In this document: one piece after another, positions 43,122 to 52,469 of the stretch
Layout: each line of letters opens with the position of its first letter
Position numbering within the stretch: the first letter of the stretch is position 1
DNA from: Arthrobacter sp. cf158
Lineage (GTDB): Bacteria > Actinomycetota > Actinomycetes > Actinomycetales > Micrococcaceae
Direction of reading: 5' to 3'
DNA length: 64,000 bases
NCBI RefSeq assembly: GCF_900106835.1
Contig: NZ_FNNR01000002.1
Coordinates: 186,001 to 250,000 of the forward strand
Made by a program: the position numbers and the translations under genes
Notes under the pieces: generated by a model
Databases searched by the model: none
What the model was told of the DNA's origin: nothing
What the model saw: the letters and a program-made list of their open reading frames with translations, nothing else

Positions 43122-44072
43122 TTACTTGGCGGGGACTTGGACGGCCTTGCTGCCCGGCGTCCAGCCCTGCGGGGTCTGCTCGGCAGCAGTCGGACGGTCC
43201 TTGTACCATTCGGCGGTGAGCTTGGCCCACGTGCCGTCAGCGATCACTGCGTCGAGGCCGGAGTTCAAAGCGTCGATCAGCGGCTGGTTGTCCTTGTTCA
43301 CGGCGTAGGCGGTGAAGTTCTGGGTGTTGACAACCTTCTCGGCGATCTTGGTGTTGTCGCCTTCCTTGACCTGGCCCTCAGCCTGCTGCGACGGTGCAAC
43401 CCAAGCGTCGATCTGGCCGTTCTTCACGTTGCCGTAGACGGTGTTGTAGTCGGGGAAACGAACCGGCTCAATCTTGAGGGTGTTCGTCATGTAGTCGTCC
43501 TGGACGGTGCCCTGGACTACACCAACCCGCAGGCCTTCCTTGAGGTCCGCGAAACCCTTGACAGCGGAATCGTTCTTGGTCACGACGGCCATGTAGCCGA
43601 AGTCGTAGCCATTTGTGAATCCGACGGTCTTGCGACGTGCGTCAGTGGTGGAGATCGAGGAGGATCCGACGTCGAACTGCTTGTTGGCTACCTGGGACAG
43701 GAGGGCCGAGAAATCCGTGGAGGCGAACTCGACCTTAAGGCCCAGCTTGTCGCCGATGGCGCGGAGGAGTTCGTTGTCGTAACCGGTGAACTTGCCGGAG
43801 GGATCGATGAAGATGTTCGGCGGGGCATCGGAAAGGGTGCCCACGCGCAGGGTGCCGTCGGTGATGAGGCCGAGCTTGGACTTGTCGATCTTGTCCAGGG
43901 GAGTGACGTCAGCGGTGGTGAACTTGTCCAGGGTCTGCTGGTCACTGCCGGCGAGGGCGTCGGTGGGCGAGCCGCTGGGCTCGGAGGTTCCTCCGCCGCA
44001 TGCTGCCAGGGAAATCACCAGGGCTGCGGCCACCGGGGCAACAGACAGCCACTTAGGGGCTTTGAATTTCAT
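43122..44072 (-). CDS. Amino-acid ABC transporter substrate-binding lipoprotein (second system)
   Basis: 316 aa SBP family 3. Signal MKFKAPKWLSVAPVAAALVI and lipobox SLAAC with Cys25. Mature blocks: GTLRVGTLSDAPPNIFIDPS, FTGYDNELLRAIGDKLG, FDVGSSSISTTDARRKTVGF, LRVGVVQGTVQDDY. It is the first gene of its operon, so its promoter should lie in the A/T-richer region 44073-44396. The substrate is probably a polar amino acid, but the sequence does not say which. Confidence 0.92.
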   Translation of the reverse strand: MKFKAPKWLSVAPVAAALVISLAACGGGTSEPSGSPTDALAGSDQQTLDKFTTADVTPLDKIDKSKLGLITDGTLRVGTLSDAPPNIFIDPSGKFTGYDNELLRAIGDKLGLKVEFASTDFSALLSQVANKQFDVGSSSISTTDARRKTVGFTNGYDFGYMAVVTKNDSAVKGFADLKEGLRVGVVQGTVQDDYMTNTLKIEPVRFPDYNTVYGNVKNGQIDAWVAPSQQAEGQVKEGDNTKIAEKVVNTQNFTAYAVNKDNQPLIDALNSGLDAVIADGTWAKLTAEWYKDRPTAAEQTPQGWTPGSKAVQVPAK

Positions 44073-44396
44073 AAAGAAATCACTTTCATCGGGTCACTGA
44101 GACGTTTCGCGGGTGGGCGGGGAATGTGGCAACCGTGAGAAGGTTGGCTGCCCTAGCAGACTTCAACCCGCCAAACTTAATTATGTCACCAGCCCACCGG
44201 CGCATGGTGAATCGAATAAACGGTTGTCGGCACTCGATTTCACCGAATAAAGTTCCCGCGGATGACGCTATGCGCCTTGGTCTGTTCCGACTGTTGCCTT
44301 CGAGATGAAATCCCCGCGCGACTCAGCTTTGTATGGGGGTTCCCGAATTTCATGTGACTTGCGTCGCAGTACGTAACCTGCGGGAGTGCTCCCGGC
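44073..44396 (-). promoter_or_regulatory. 324-base non-coding region upstream of the second ABC operon
   Basis: The longest gene-free stretch in the window, visibly richer in A/T than its surroundings. On the minus strand CATAATTAAG (about 44175-44184) gives a possible -10 (CATAAT), and TTTATTCGATTCACC about 30 bases further upstream could contain a -35. That leaves a ~100-base leader before the lipoprotein ATG. I find no credible ORF and no recognised riboswitch in it. Confidence 0.4.
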
Positions 44397-45107
44397 TTAG
44401 AAGCCACCCCGGCTTGCATCTTCGGGTGGGAGGACGGGCCATTCGCCTTCAATGACTGCTGTAGGTTTGCTGCGCCGCAGGTATTGCTGGAAATCGGCAG
44501 CCTGGGATGCGGCCCAGTCTACTTGCAGCTGGTGGAGGGTGGATGCGGGCATCTGCAGTTTGGGGAACTTGCCGGCCATGGCGTCAAGGACGCGGAGCGT
44601 GGCCAGTGCGTCAGCCGCGGACGTGTGCGCGTTGCTCAAGTCCACACCGTATTCCTCGCACAGGGCCGTCAGGGTGCGCTTGCCCTTGCGGTAGCGGTCC
44701 ACCTGCTTGTTCATCACATAGGGGTCCAATACTGGAAAGCGGGTCAGCTGGGGGACACCATATCGAGCGGACTCCGCCGCAAGGACCGTGAAGTCGTAGC
44801 TGGCGTTGAAAGCGATAACTGGAGTGCCGTCGTCGAACAGCCGCTGAAGCACCTCCGCGACCTCACGGGTGACATCCGCTGCCGGCCGGCCCTCTGCACG
44901 GGCTTTCTCCGTGGTGACCCCGTGCACTTCACTTGCTTCAAGAGGAATCTCCACGCCGGGATCGGCCAGCCACTCGTGCTCTGCGATGAGCTCGCCATGA
45001 GCATCCACCACCGTGATCGAAGCGGTGACGATCCGGGCCGAACGTGAGTTCTTTCCGGTGGTCTCGAGGTCGAATGCGGCGCGGGAGAGGGTGTTCCAGG
45101 AACTCAT
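44397..45107 (-). CDS. DEDDh 3'-5' exonuclease (DNA polymerase III epsilon-like)
   Basis: 236 aa. Exonuclease motifs I-III: AAFDLETTGKN (Asp13, Glu15), AFNASYDFTVLAAE, and NAHTSAADALATLRVLD (His and Asp). It removes nucleotides from 3' ends of DNA or RNA with two metal ions. The protein is stand-alone, without a BRCT or UvrC-like extension. It is divergent from the alkyltransferase-like gene, at the start of the repair region. Whether it proofreads or trims cannot be told from sequence. Confidence 0.92.
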   Translation of the reverse strand: MSSWNTLSRAAFDLETTGKNSRSARIVTASITVVDAHGELIAEHEWLADPGVEIPLEASEVHGVTTEKARAEGRPAADVTREVAEVLQRLFDDGTPVIAFNASYDFTVLAAESARYGVPQLTRFPVLDPYVMNKQVDRYRKGKRTLTALCEEYGVDLSNAHTSAADALATLRVLDAMAGKFPKLQMPASTLHQLQVDWAASQAADFQQYLRRSKPTAVIEGEWPVLPPEDASRGGF

Positions 45108-45172
45108 GACTTCAAGCTACCGGCTGGCTCCGACACTATTGGGCACGACACTCCTGCCGTTACGCTGAACAC

Positions 45173-45589
45173 ATGCGGATGGAGTATGTGACGGCGGTGC
45201 TGGCCGTCGTGGACCTCGTACCGTCTGGTTCTGCAGTGTCCTACGGAGATGTCGCCGAGCTGCTCGGAGCCGGGGGACCGCGGCAGGTTGGCGCAGTGAT
45301 GAGCCACTATGGAAGTTCCGTAGCCTGGTGGCGGGTGCTGCGCGCAAGCGGCGAGGCACCTCCGGGCCATGAAGCAGATGCCTTGCGGCACTACCTGGCG
45401 GAATCCACTCCACTGCACGGCGCCTACGAGGCATTCATGCGGACGGGCGAGGGCCGATGGCGTGTGGACCTGACAACCGCTCGCTGGGCGCCCACCGACA
45501 CTGACTTCGACCAACTTGATGTGATCTCTGACCAGTTGGAGCGTCAACTCCATATTTTGTCGGTGCCCAATGATGAAATGACTGTGTGA
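45173..45589 (+). CDS. Alkyltransferase-like protein (ATL; MGMT without active cysteine)
   Basis: 138 aa. The fold of O6-alkylguanine alkyltransferase is recognisable: SYGDVAELLGAGGPRQVGAV (DNA-binding helix with the Arg finger) and the active-site loop VAWWRVLRASGEAPP. The PCHRV of true MGMT is AWWRV here, with Trp52 replacing Cys, which marks the ATL class. ATL proteins bind O6-alkylguanine and flag it for nucleotide excision repair. Two start ATGs are possible (45173, 45179). It overlaps adnA (GTGA), suggesting co-expression with the break-repair genes. Confidence 0.92.
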   Translation: MRMEYVTAVLAVVDLVPSGSAVSYGDVAELLGAGGPRQVGAVMSHYGSSVAWWRVLRASGEAPPGHEADALRHYLAESTPLHGAYEAFMRTGEGRWRVDLTTARWAPTDTDFDQLDVISDQLERQLHILSVPNDEMTV

Positions 45590-48500
45590 CCGCGACTCCC
45601 ACCAAAACCCGGCAGGCTCCCGCAGCCCTTCGCCTGCTGCCGCCTAGAGAGACCCACTTCGCGGCACCTGATTTGTCCCAGGACCAACTCGCAGTGGTTT
45701 CCATCGCGCAGGGAAGTGGCCCCATCCTCGTTCCCGGGGGCCCGGGCACCGGCAAGTCCACGGTGCTCGTCGAATCTGCTGTCCGCCGTGTACGCCAGGA
45801 CGGCCTTGATCCTGAAGAGATTCTCATTCTCGCTCCGGGTCGTCACGCGGCAGCAGCTTTGCGGGACACCTTCACGGGGCGGTTGGACCGCAGCCTCAGT
45901 ACGACGCCGGCACGCACCTGGGCGTCCTACGCTTTTGATGTAATCCGGCGCGCCAAGGCAGAAGGCATCTTGCCGCTGACCCGGCCACCGAAGCTCCTCT
46001 CGGGTCCCGAGCAAGACCTCATCATCAAGGAACTGCTGGAGGGGCACTCCCGTCCCGGTTCCCGGTTGCCTTGGCCGGAGGATCTTGCGGCAGCCCTTCC
46101 CACCCGCGGCTTCCGCCACGAGATCCGCCAATTGTTCGACCGCATTATTGAGTCTGGACGCACCGCCGAGGACTTGGTTGGCCTCGCCTATGAGTGTGGT
46201 CGGCCGGACTGGATGGCTGCGGCCGAACTCTACAGCGAGTACAGGGACGTTCTGGATCTCCGGATGCCGGAGGCCTTCGACCCCGCGGGCATCATTACCA
46301 CCGCACGGCAAATTTTTCAGGACTCTCCGGCTTTCCTGGCCGCGGAACGCGAACGGCTCAAGCTCATCCTGGTTGACGACGCCCAGGAATCGAACCCCGC
46401 AGTATTCGAGCTCCTCGCGGATATCGCCGAGGGCAAGGACGTCGTGGTGACCTATTCACCGGATACCGTGGTTCAGGGCTTCCGTGGTGCTCGCCCGGAC
46501 CTTGTTGCAGAATTGCCGTCCTTGCTGGGCGGCGCGGAACAGGATGTTCTTGAGCTTCCCCTCTGGGTCACGCACCGGCACACGCCAAGGGTTGCTGAAG
46601 CGTGGACGCGGGTTGCGGCCCGGATTTCCCAGCGCTCCGGGGGGCAATTGGCCCGGCGCCTGGAGCAACCGCCCCAGCAGGAGAAGGACACCCTTGGGCT
46701 GTCCGGCGACGGAGGCGTGGAGGGGCACGTCCTTCCGTCGGCTGTGCACGAACTGCGATACGTTGCGCAGCGCATTTTGGAAGCGCAGCTCCGTGAGGGC
46801 CGGGAGTTCAGCGACATCGCGGTCATCGTTCGAAACGGCGGACAAATTTCTCAAGTGCAGCGCTACCTCAGCGGTCAGGGCATTCCCGTGCGCGTACCCG
46901 TGGCGGATTCTGCCGTCCGTGATGAAGTGGCCGTGCGTCCGCTGTTGGAGGCATTCGCGATTGTCCTGGATCCCTCCAAGCTGACGCCGGAGACCGCAGT
47001 GTCGCTCCTGACGTCCCGCATTGGTGGTGCCACCGCCATCGAGCTGCGCAGGCTCCGGCAGTCGCTGCGCCGGGAGGAACTTCTTGGCGGCGGCGGCCGC
47101 TCCAGCGATGCCTTGCTGGTGGAGGCCCTGCTTCAACCGGGGGCGTTGGCCTCGATCGGAATCGAAGGCAGCCCGGCGCGACGGCTGGCGCGCATGTTTG
47201 TGGCAGGCGCCGCAGCTGCAGGCGTACCGGGGGCCAACGCGGAGTCGGTTCTCTGGGCCCTATGGCAAGCTACTGGCCTGTCCTCACGATGGGCCGAGGC
47301 GGCTCTGGAAGGTGGAACCTTCGGAGCTCGGGCAGATCGGGACCTGGATGCCATGATGGCCCTGTTCCATACGGCAGAACGTTTCGTGGACCAATTGCCG
47401 GGGTCCGGTCCGGAGCAGTTCCTGGAGTACTTGCTCAACCAGGAGCTTCCCATGGACACCCTTGCCGCGCGGGCGCAACTGGAAGCCTGCGTTGAAATCA
47501 TGACTCCAGCCAGTGCAGCCGGTCGTGAATGGCCTATGGTGATCGTCGCTGGCCTCCAAGAGGGAGTCTGGCCCAACACCCGCCTCCGTGGTGAACTGCT
47601 CGGCAGCACGCTCTACGCCGATGCCGTGGAGCACGGAGTGGACTACGCACTCCATCGCGGGCCATTGAGCCGGCTCCGGGATATCCGCTACGACGAACTG
47701 AGGAGCTTCTCAACGGCAGTTTCGCGTGCCCGCGAGGTCCTGATTTGCACAGCGGTTTCCTCTGAGGATGAACAGCCCTCGGCCTTCCTGGACTACGCGG
47801 CACCACTGGGACCAGGTGAATACCGGCGCGATTACACGCCGGTGGACCGGCCCATGACGCTTCGCGCGCTGGTTGCTGAATTGCGGCAGCATGCTCAGTC
47901 CCATGATGCAGCCGGCAATGGTTCCTCGCAGGAGGCGGCACGGATCCTGGCCCGTCTCGCCACAGCGGAGCCGCCTGTACCTGGCGCGCATCCGGACACC
48001 TGGTGGGGCTTGGCGCCGCTGAGCTCCCACGAGGCCGTGGTCCCGCCCGGGGGTACGGTCTCGGTGTCGCCTTCCAAAGTGGAATCCGTCCACAAGTCAC
48101 CGTTGGATTGGTTTGTTCAAGCAGCGGGCGGTGAGGCTGCCACCGATTTTGCTCGCAGCCTCGGGACCTTGGTCCATAGCATCGCCCAGGAGCTCCCTGA
48201 CGCTTCGGGCGCCGAGTACGTCGCGGAACTAGTCCGGCGGTGGCCAACCTTGGGCATGAAGGACAACTGGGAGGGCAAGCTCGACTTCCAGCGTGCTGAA
48301 CTGATGGTCCGCAAATTGGCACAATATGTGCTCATCATGCGCAGCGAAGGCAGGAGCCTGCTGGCCGTGGAACGCGACTTCGAAGTCCAGCTTCCTGACA
48401 TTCAGGTTGATGCGGCCCCCGCTGAGGAGACCGAGGCCGACACCATGCGCCATGCGGTACTCCGTGGCCAGGTGGACCGTTTGGAGCTCGACCAGGAGGG

Positions 48501-48924
48501 CCGGCTGGTCATTGTTGACCTCAAGACCGGCAAACGCCAACCTGGTAAAGCCGAGGTTGCCCGGCACCCACAACTGGGCGCATATCAGGCGGCAGTCCTT
48601 CAGGGAGCCTTCCAGGACGCAGGAACCAACGAGGAAGCACCCGACGCCGGTCCGGTGGCCCAGCCCGCCCAGGACGTAGTTCCGGGCGGGGCTGTGCTGG
48701 CCCAGCTCGGAACCAAAACCAAGAGTCCCTCGGTGCAGCAACAGGCACCATTGGACCCTGCGGAGAATTGGGCGGAGAGCCTGGTGAATGAGGCAGCTGC
48801 GCTCATGGCTGGCGCGACGTTCGATGCCAGGCACGATCCCAGCAAGAGCGGCCACGGCGGCCACGGTTGCCGGCTTCCGGATATTTGCCCATTGTGCGCC
48901 AGAGGAAAGCAGGTCACCGAATGA
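45586..48924 (+). CDS. adnA: AdnA subunit of the AdnAB helicase-nuclease
   Basis: 1112 aa. N-terminal UvrD/Rep motor: Walker A GGPGTGKST (51-59); motif II is LILVDDAQES instead of the usual DExQ; motif III reads YSPDTVVQGFRGARP, also diverged. The C-terminal RecB-like PD-(D/E)xK nuclease has VDRLELDQEGR, VIVDLKTGKRQ (Asp978, Lys980) and QLGAYQAAV. The tail has Cys1095-x5-Cys1101-x2-Cys1104, as in iron-sulfur nucleases, but the usual first Cys is Ser838 (VHKSPLDWF). With AdnB it should process double-strand breaks. GTG start overlaps the ATL stop. Confidence 0.9.
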   Translation: MTATPTKTRQAPAALRLLPPRETHFAAPDLSQDQLAVVSIAQGSGPILVPGGPGTGKSTVLVESAVRRVRQDGLDPEEILILAPGRHAAAALRDTFTGRLDRSLSTTPARTWASYAFDVIRRAKAEGILPLTRPPKLLSGPEQDLIIKELLEGHSRPGSRLPWPEDLAAALPTRGFRHEIRQLFDRIIESGRTAEDLVGLAYECGRPDWMAAAELYSEYRDVLDLRMPEAFDPAGIITTARQIFQDSPAFLAAERERLKLILVDDAQESNPAVFELLADIAEGKDVVVTYSPDTVVQGFRGARPDLVAELPSLLGGAEQDVLELPLWVTHRHTPRVAEAWTRVAARISQRSGGQLARRLEQPPQQEKDTLGLSGDGGVEGHVLPSAVHELRYVAQRILEAQLREGREFSDIAVIVRNGGQISQVQRYLSGQGIPVRVPVADSAVRDEVAVRPLLEAFAIVLDPSKLTPETAVSLLTSRIGGATAIELRRLRQSLRREELLGGGGRSSDALLVEALLQPGALASIGIEGSPARRLARMFVAGAAAAGVPGANAESVLWALWQATGLSSRWAEAALEGGTFGARADRDLDAMMALFHTAERFVDQLPGSGPEQFLEYLLNQELPMDTLAARAQLEACVEIMTPASAAGREWPMVIVAGLQEGVWPNTRLRGELLGSTLYADAVEHGVDYALHRGPLSRLRDIRYDELRSFSTAVSRAREVLICTAVSSEDEQPSAFLDYAAPLGPGEYRRDYTPVDRPMTLRALVAELRQHAQSHDAAGNGSSQEAARILARLATAEPPVPGAHPDTWWGLAPLSSHEAVVPPGGTVSVSPSKVESVHKSPLDWFVQAAGGEAATDFARSLGTLVHSIAQELPDASGAEYVAELVRRWPTLGMKDNWEGKLDFQRAELMVRKLAQYVLIMRSEGRSLLAVERDFEVQLPDIQVDAAPAEETEADTMRHAVLRGQVDRLELDQEGRLVIVDLKTGKRQPGKAEVARHPQLGAYQAAVLQGAFQDAGTNEEAPDAGPVAQPAQDVVPGGAVLAQLGTKTKSPSVQQQAPLDPAENWAESLVNEAAALMAGATFDARHDPSKSGHGGHGCRLPDICPLCARGKQVTE

Positions 48925-51900
48925 CAACAGAGCTTTTGGACGGTTCTGCTTCCGGCTCCGTTGACCTTCAAGGAGTTCCACAACCACGGTTCTCGCCCAC
49001 GGAACTGGCGGATATCCTGGGCGAGAAGAACCATCCCACCGCTGAACAAGCGGGCATCATTGCCTCGTCTCTTTCACCGCGGCTGGTGATCGCCGGCGCG
49101 GGTTCCGGCAAGACGGCCACCATGGCTGACCGGGTGGTATGGCTGGTGGCCAACGGCTGGGTGCGCCCCGAGGAAGTGCTTGGCGTGACTTTCACACGGA
49201 AAGCGGCTGGTGAACTGGCCAGCCGGATCCGGACCAAGCTGGCCACACTTCAACGGATTGCAGCTGAGGATAACGGCAGTATCGGTTTTCCGGAAGGACT
49301 CCTGGGCGAAGACGATCTCGAGCCCAAAGTATCCACCTACCATTCCTACGCCAGCGGTATCGTGTCGGATTACGGACTGCGACTAGGCATCGAACGTGAT
49401 GTCGTATTGCTCGGTGGCGCGCAATCCTGGCAGTTGGCCAGCGAAGTGGTGGAGGCCTACGACGGTGACTACGAACACTTCACCGCAGCCAAGTCCACCC
49501 TGGTCAACGCCGTCATCCAGTTGGCGGGCGAATGCGCCGAGCATCTTCAGGATCCGGCCGAAGTACGTGACTGGGTTCTGGAACGGGTGGAGACCTTCGA
49601 GGCACTTCCGTATCTGGCCGCTGCCAAGAAGAACCCCACCCAGGCCGCCGCAGAACTGGCAGCAATGCTCCGTACCCGCGCCAGTGTCGCGGATATGGTG
49701 GTGCGCTACCAGGAAGCCAAGCGGCAGCGGGGCGTCCTTGACTTCGGTGACCTCGTGGCCCTTGCTGCCCGGATAGCCAGCGATATTCCTCTCGCGGCGG
49801 AGACTGAGCGGGCCCGCTACAAGGTGGTGCTGTTGGACGAATTCCAAGACACTTCCCATGCCCAGCTGGTGCTCTTCTCGCGTCTGTTCGGGCAGGGCCA
49901 CGCGGTGACGGCGGTGGGTGACCCCAACCAGTCCATCTATGGATTCCGGGGTGCTTCGGCAGGGCAGCTCTTTCACTTTGTGCAGGAGTTTCCGGTGAGG
50001 CACCTAGCTGGGTCAGGCGACACGGAGTCCTACACCGTAGCTCCCACCTCTTACCTGACCACAGCGTGGCGGAATGGCCGCAACATTCTTGAGGCCGCCA
50101 ACACCATCGCCTCGCCGTTGAATAAAGCAGCAGCATCGGAAGGTCCGGCGGGGGAGAGGGGTACAGCCGCCAGCGTCTCAGTCCCGGCACTGGTCCCCAG
50201 CCCAGCGGCCGTGGACGGCAGTGTGGTGATCGGGCGGTTTGGGACGGATGAGGACGAAGCCGCCGTCATAGCCCGCGATGTCCGGCGCTACCAGCGCACC
50301 GTCTTCGAGGAGGAAAAGGACGGCACGCCTGTCAGGCCGACCATGGCTGTTCTGTGCAGGAGAAGGGCTCAGATGGAGTGCCTCCGGCGTGAGTTCGAAG
50401 TTCAGGGAATCGCCTACGAAATTGTGGGACTTGGCGGCCTGCTGGACACGCCGGAGATTGTTGATCTGGTGGCGACACTTCGAGTGCTTGCCGATCCGGG
50501 GAGGTCCGACGCCCTGATGCGGCTTCTTGCCGGGGCACGTTGGCGGATTGGCCCGGCAGACTTGATGGCCTTCAGCGACTGGTCCCGTTTCCTTGCCCGC
50601 CGTCGATCCGCACCTGATACACACCCTGATGCCACGGATGCCAACGAGGAACCGGCGGCGGTGGTGGTTGAAAGCGACATCACCGATGCCGCAAGCCTTG
50701 TGGAGGCACTGGACTTTCTGCCCAAGCCTGGCTGGACTTCGGGGCACGGCCGGCGCCTGAGCGCTGCGGCCCTGGATCGCCTGGCCGGCCTCGCCTCGGA
50801 ACTTCGCTTCTTGAGGAGCTACATCGGTGATGACCTCACAACGCTCCTTGGCGAGGTTGAACGCGCCATGCTGCTTGATATCGAGGTGGCAGCCAAACCA
50901 GGCACCAGTATTCATCAGGCACGCCGTAACCTTGATGCGTTCCAGGACGCCGCGGCGGGCTTCCTGCAGACGTCCCAGCGGATAGACCTGTTGGCTTTTC
51001 TGTCCTGGCTGGAGGCGGCGGCATCCGAAGAAGGCGGCTTGGACGTTGCTCCGGTCGAAACCAACCGGGAAGCCATTCAGCTGCTTACGGTCCATGCCTC
51101 CAAGGGGCTGGAATGGGATGTTGTCTTTGTTCCCGGGCTGAACGCCGGTTCCTTCCCCAGCAACCGGGATTCACGCTGGAGCAGCGGCGCCGCGGCGTTG
51201 CCATGGCCTCTGCGGGGGGACCGTGCGGATCTCCCGCAGTGGGACCTCGATCAGCCAGACCAAAAGGGATGGCTGGACGCGGAGAAAGACTTCAAAGCCG
51301 AGGTTCAGCATCATGGTGAAGCAGAGGAGCGCAGGCTGGCATATGTCGCCTACACCCGCGCAAAGTTCGTTTTGTGGGCGTCCAGTGCAGCATGGAATGG
51401 CTCCCGATCGGGTATGGCGGCGATGTCTGGCTTCCTTGCCGAACTTGCACCTCTCGCCGCTGGGGAGGGGGAGGAAAACGACATACGGAGGCCGCGTCCG
51501 TCCGGTATGGCGGTCGTTCATGCGGAGTCGGTAATTGAGGAAGCACTGCCGGAAGAGAGCCCGCTCACCGCAGCGCTTGAGGTTGCCCGGTTCCCCTACG
51601 ATCCCCTTGAAGGCCCTGTGGACCCCCGCACCGGCGCCCGACTCCGGCTTGTTCCGGGCCGTCGGCTTGCCATGGACCAAGCGGCGGCAACGGTGCGGGG
51701 ATACATTGCGGAACCCGCCCCGGCGCCGCAGCTGGTTGAGACAGCTGGTGCGGCGCTCAAATGGTCCCAGGAAGCGGAACTCCTGCTGGACCGTCAGCGG
51801 CAGCGCAAGTCAGTGCAGGATGTCCACCTGCCCAGCCATATTTCTGCTTCGCTTTTCGTAGACCTCGGCGCTGACCCAGCCGCCGTTCTCTCCCAACTAC

Positions 51901-52469
51901 GCAGGCCTGTTCCCCGCGAACCAGGCATTTCGGCGCGCAAGGGGACAGCCTTCCATGCTTGGGTTGAGGAGTACTTCGGGACAACGGGCATGCTGGACCT
52001 GGACGAAGCACCTGGCTCCGACTCCCATATCGACGAGGCCTATGGACTTGATGAGATGGTGGCCGCGTTCAAACAGTCCGAGTGGGCACAGCGCGCACCC
52101 GCCTTTGTCGAAGTTCCCGTCGAAACCCGGATCGGCGACGTCGTCGTCCGCGGACGCATCGACGCAGTGTTCCGCGATGCCGATGGTCGCTGGACGCTCA
52201 TCGACTGGAAAACCGGCCGACGCCCGGCCGGACGCCAACTGGCAACCCGGGCCGTGCAATTGGCCGTCTACCGGCTCGCCTGGGCACGCCTGAAGGATGT
52301 GCCCCTCGAGGACGTCAGTGCAGCCTTCTACTACGTCGCCGATGACTCAGTGGTTCGTCCACACGACCTGGGCAGCGCAGAAGAACTGGAGCAGATCGTG
52401 GCGAGGGCCCTGGCAGACAACAACCAGGGAATCAGGAACGATCAGCAGCATGAAGCGGCGTCACGTTAA
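48921..52469 (+). CDS. adnB: AdnB subunit of the AdnAB helicase-nuclease
   Basis: 1182 aa. Complete UvrD-family motor: Walker A GAGSGKT (59-65), VTFTRKAAGELASR, LLDEFQDTSHAQLVL, VGDPNQSIYGFRGASAG, and TVHASKGLEWDVVFVPG. The C-terminal nuclease has RGRIDAVFRDADGRW, LIDWKTGRRPAG (Asp1095, Lys1097) and AVQLAVYRLAW. With intact motor motifs it is presumably the main translocase, as in mycobacteria. ATG at 48921 overlaps the adnA stop. Its last 38 bases overlap the end of the convergent phosphotransferase gene. No recBCD is needed if this works as the resection machine. Confidence 0.92.
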   Translation: MTTELLDGSASGSVDLQGVPQPRFSPTELADILGEKNHPTAEQAGIIASSLSPRLVIAGAGSGKTATMADRVVWLVANGWVRPEEVLGVTFTRKAAGELASRIRTKLATLQRIAAEDNGSIGFPEGLLGEDDLEPKVSTYHSYASGIVSDYGLRLGIERDVVLLGGAQSWQLASEVVEAYDGDYEHFTAAKSTLVNAVIQLAGECAEHLQDPAEVRDWVLERVETFEALPYLAAAKKNPTQAAAELAAMLRTRASVADMVVRYQEAKRQRGVLDFGDLVALAARIASDIPLAAETERARYKVVLLDEFQDTSHAQLVLFSRLFGQGHAVTAVGDPNQSIYGFRGASAGQLFHFVQEFPVRHLAGSGDTESYTVAPTSYLTTAWRNGRNILEAANTIASPLNKAAASEGPAGERGTAASVSVPALVPSPAAVDGSVVIGRFGTDEDEAAVIARDVRRYQRTVFEEEKDGTPVRPTMAVLCRRRAQMECLRREFEVQGIAYEIVGLGGLLDTPEIVDLVATLRVLADPGRSDALMRLLAGARWRIGPADLMAFSDWSRFLARRRSAPDTHPDATDANEEPAAVVVESDITDAASLVEALDFLPKPGWTSGHGRRLSAAALDRLAGLASELRFLRSYIGDDLTTLLGEVERAMLLDIEVAAKPGTSIHQARRNLDAFQDAAAGFLQTSQRIDLLAFLSWLEAAASEEGGLDVAPVETNREAIQLLTVHASKGLEWDVVFVPGLNAGSFPSNRDSRWSSGAAALPWPLRGDRADLPQWDLDQPDQKGWLDAEKDFKAEVQHHGEAEERRLAYVAYTRAKFVLWASSAAWNGSRSGMAAMSGFLAELAPLAAGEGEENDIRRPRPSGMAVVHAESVIEEALPEESPLTAALEVARFPYDPLEGPVDPRTGARLRLVPGRRLAMDQAAATVRGYIAEPAPAPQLVETAGAALKWSQEAELLLDRQRQRKSVQDVHLPSHISASLFVDLGADPAAVLSQLRRPVPREPGISARKGTAFHAWVEEYFGTTGMLDLDEAPGSDSHIDEAYGLDEMVAAFKQSEWAQRAPAFVEVPVETRIGDVVVRGRIDAVFRDADGRWTLIDWKTGRRPAGRQLATRAVQLAVYRLAWARLKDVPLEDVSAAFYYVADDSVVRPHDLGSAEELEQIVARALADNNQGIRNDQQHEAASR

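Noticed and set aside
43053..44138. A 361-codon plus-strand open frame opposite the second binding-protein gene
   Set aside because: The minus-strand product has a lipobox and SBP family-3 motifs; the antisense frame has neither.
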